A stretch of DNA of 23,685 nt, taken from NCBI GenBank assembly GCA_018268695.1, contig JAFDWD010001093.1, positions 1 through 23,685 on the forward strand, in the 5' to 3' direction. This DNA is from Actinomycetota bacterium. Lineage in GTDB: Bacteria > Actinomycetota > Thermoleophilia > Solirubrobacterales > 70-9. A program made the translations under genes and the position numbers. Positions 22,825 to 23,685 of this stretch are shown piece by piece. Position 1 is the stretch's first letter. Each line of letters opens with the position of its first letter. Under the pieces are notes generated by a model that was not told the origin of the DNA, searched no databases, and saw only the letters and a program-made list of their open reading frames with translations.

Positions 22825-23105
22825 GCCGCATCGGCCTCGGCCGCCACCGGGCGAGCGAAGAGCACCTCGGCGACCCCCTGGACGGCCTCGTCAACCTCTT
22901 CGACGTCGGCATGATCCTGGCGATCGCCTTCCTGATCGCCGGCCTCGGCCTCACGCTCCACCTGTCCCCGGGCGCCAAGAAGACCATCCCCCACCCCGCG
23001 AGCGCCCCCCAGGCCACCGGCCGCGGCACCCCGGTCGGCCAGGTCTACCGCCTCCCCGACGGCCGCCTCGTCTACGTGAAGAGCGGTCGGACGACGCGGA
23101 AATAG
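22821..23105 (+). CDS. DUF2149 family protein, ExbD-like single-pass membrane protein
   Basis: A 94-residue protein with a cytosolic N-terminus, one membrane helix (about 28-48) and a short outer domain. The stretch DPLDGLVNLFDVGMILAIAF places Asp28 at the start of the helix, like the essential proton-carrying Asp of ExbD/TolR (phi-x-D-V-hydrophobic run). The C-terminal part VGQVYRLPDGRLVYVKSG is the typical DUF2149 ending. DUF2149 genes are known to me next to MotA/ExbB-like genes, so the pair probably forms one proton-driven complex. The ATG overlaps the stop of the channel gene (ATGA). It is the last gene of the B12-controlled operon and meets the minus-strand gene at 23107 with one base between stops. 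Confidence 0.85.
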   Translation: MSRIGLGRHRASEEHLGDPLDGLVNLFDVGMILAIAFLIAGLGLTLHLSPGAKKTIPHPASAPQATGRGTPVGQVYRLPDGRLVYVKSGRTTRK

Positions 23106-23106
23106 C

Positions 23107-23685
23107 TCAGCGCGAGCGAGCGGGGCGACGCTGCGACGCGGATGCCACGGTCCGACGGCTGAGCGCGATCTTCTTCGAGACGCGCTTCGTCTTGCCGGAG
23201 GCGCTGAAGGCGACCTTCACGCCGACCTTCGCCTTGCCGACCTGCCGCAGCAGGCGGACCTTGGCGCCCTTCGCCGCGACCACCAACCGGTAATGCCCGG
23301 GGGCCGGGGTGGCCAGGGATTCGGCACGGACGGCGGCGCCGCTCAGCGTCAACACGCCGGCGGCGCTGACCTTCGCGGTCAACACGGCGGAGCCGTTGGC
23401 GAGGCTGCGGACGCGGGTCACGTGAAGGGTCACAGGCGCCGGCGCGGGAACCGTGCCGGGGGTCGTCGGCTGCGGCGTCGGCGAAGGAGTCGGCGTCGGG
23501 GTCGGGGTCGGCGTCGGCGGCACCGGGAGCGGCGCGCACGTTTCTTCGATCCCCGCCGGGATGGACTTGCCGAAGGCGACCCCGTAGGCCTTCTTCGCCG
23601 CCTCGCCGAAGTAGGGGCCGTAGAGGTAGCCCGGCTGGCCTTCGTAGCTGTAGGCCGTCAGCGAGAGCACCGTCGGCGCGCCGCT
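23107..23685 (-). CDS. C-terminal part of a secreted protein with PT-rich linker and beta-domain tail (partial)
   Basis: The frame is open to the right edge, so the start lies outside the window. 192 residues are visible. The first 47 (APTVLSLTAYSYEGQPG, GPYFGEAAKKAYG, IEETC) belong to an unidentified upstream domain. A PT-rich linker of about 30 residues follows, then an Ala/Val/Lys-rich beta domain (VTLHVTRVRSLANGSAVLTA, AGVLTLSGAAVRAE, GHYRLVVAAKGAKVRLL, KAKVGVKVAFSASG) and a basic end. Such a tail after a PT linker is a familiar style of exported proteins in Solirubrobacterales, where it may attach to the cell surface. A GTG near the edge (23668-23670) is unlikely to be the true start. 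It may belong to the same surface system, but nothing visible proves this. Confidence 0.75.
   Translation of the reverse strand, partial: SGAPTVLSLTAYSYEGQPGYLYGPYFGEAAKKAYGVAFGKSIPAGIEETCAPLPVPPTPTPTPTPTPSPTPQPTTPGTVPAPAPVTLHVTRVRSLANGSAVLTAKVSAAGVLTLSGAAVRAESLATPAPGHYRLVVAAKGAKVRLLRQVGKAKVGVKVAFSASGKTKRVSKKIALSRRTVASASQRRPARSR
23461..23522. repeat. Short tandem GTCGGC/GTCGGG repeats coding for a Pro-Thr linker
   Basis: A run of imperfect hexamers (GGCGTC, GGGGTC) encodes the PT-repeat linker of the partial gene on the minus strand. Such runs can change length by slippage, here in whole Pro-Thr units. Confidence 0.7.

Overview
This window reads as chromosomal DNA of a very GC-rich actinobacterium, most likely of the Thermoleophilia/Solirubrobacterales type. 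The support is GC-dominated third codon positions, GTG starts, many ATGA/GTGA gene overlaps, a LuxR-type LAL regulator, secreted proteins with collagen-like or Gly-rich stretches, and a PT-rich linker followed by an Ala/Lys-rich beta-domain tail. The lineage is an inference from style. No rRNA, tRNA, CRISPR array or complete insertion sequence was seen.

Left part (1-15037): ordinary accessory metabolism and regulation. A large LAL/LuxR regulator (+) faces a minus-strand run of MarR regulator, 14-TM MFS exporter, second MFS protein, SnoaL/NTF2-like protein and SAM methyltransferase. Upstream of these on the minus strand are a PAP2/inositol-phosphorylceramide-synthase-like membrane protein, an XRE-cupin regulator, an unknown membrane protein coupled to another methyltransferase, a Phd-like antitoxin with a decayed PIN toxin, and a small unknown protein. 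An aldo/keto reductase and a luciferase-like oxidoreductase follow on the plus strand, then a HAD phosphatase on the minus strand. Two convergent intergenic regions (2825-3096 and 13996-14368) carry related mosaics of hairpins. Three of these hairpins share one 12-nt loop while their stems differ with base pairing kept.

Right part (15038-23685): the most interesting segment. Three cobalamin (B12) riboswitches (about 15100-15201 +, 18756-18906 -, 18970-19125 +) each precede a gene for an exported protein built from the parts of animal intrinsic factor/transcobalamin: an alpha/alpha-barrel (squalene/prenyltransferase-like repeats) and a DUF4430 beta domain. Two genes (15254-16645 + and 16700-18673 -) encode both domains in one chain. 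The third transcript has the domains on separate overlapping genes: a DUF4430-like protein (19161-20567), then a barrel protein with a long disordered stalk and a C-terminal membrane anchor (20564-22228). The same transcript continues with an ExbB/TolQ/MotA-like channel (22225-22824) and a DUF2149 protein (22821-23105) whose single membrane helix carries an ExbD-like Asp.

My reading is that this is a B12-repressed surface capture and uptake system: intrinsic-factor-like corrinoid binders combined with a proton-motive-force module, in a lineage not expected to have a TonB/BtuB outer-membrane route. The riboswitches, fold-level similarities and gene overlaps are visible in the sequence. Corrinoid binding and energised transport are inferred.
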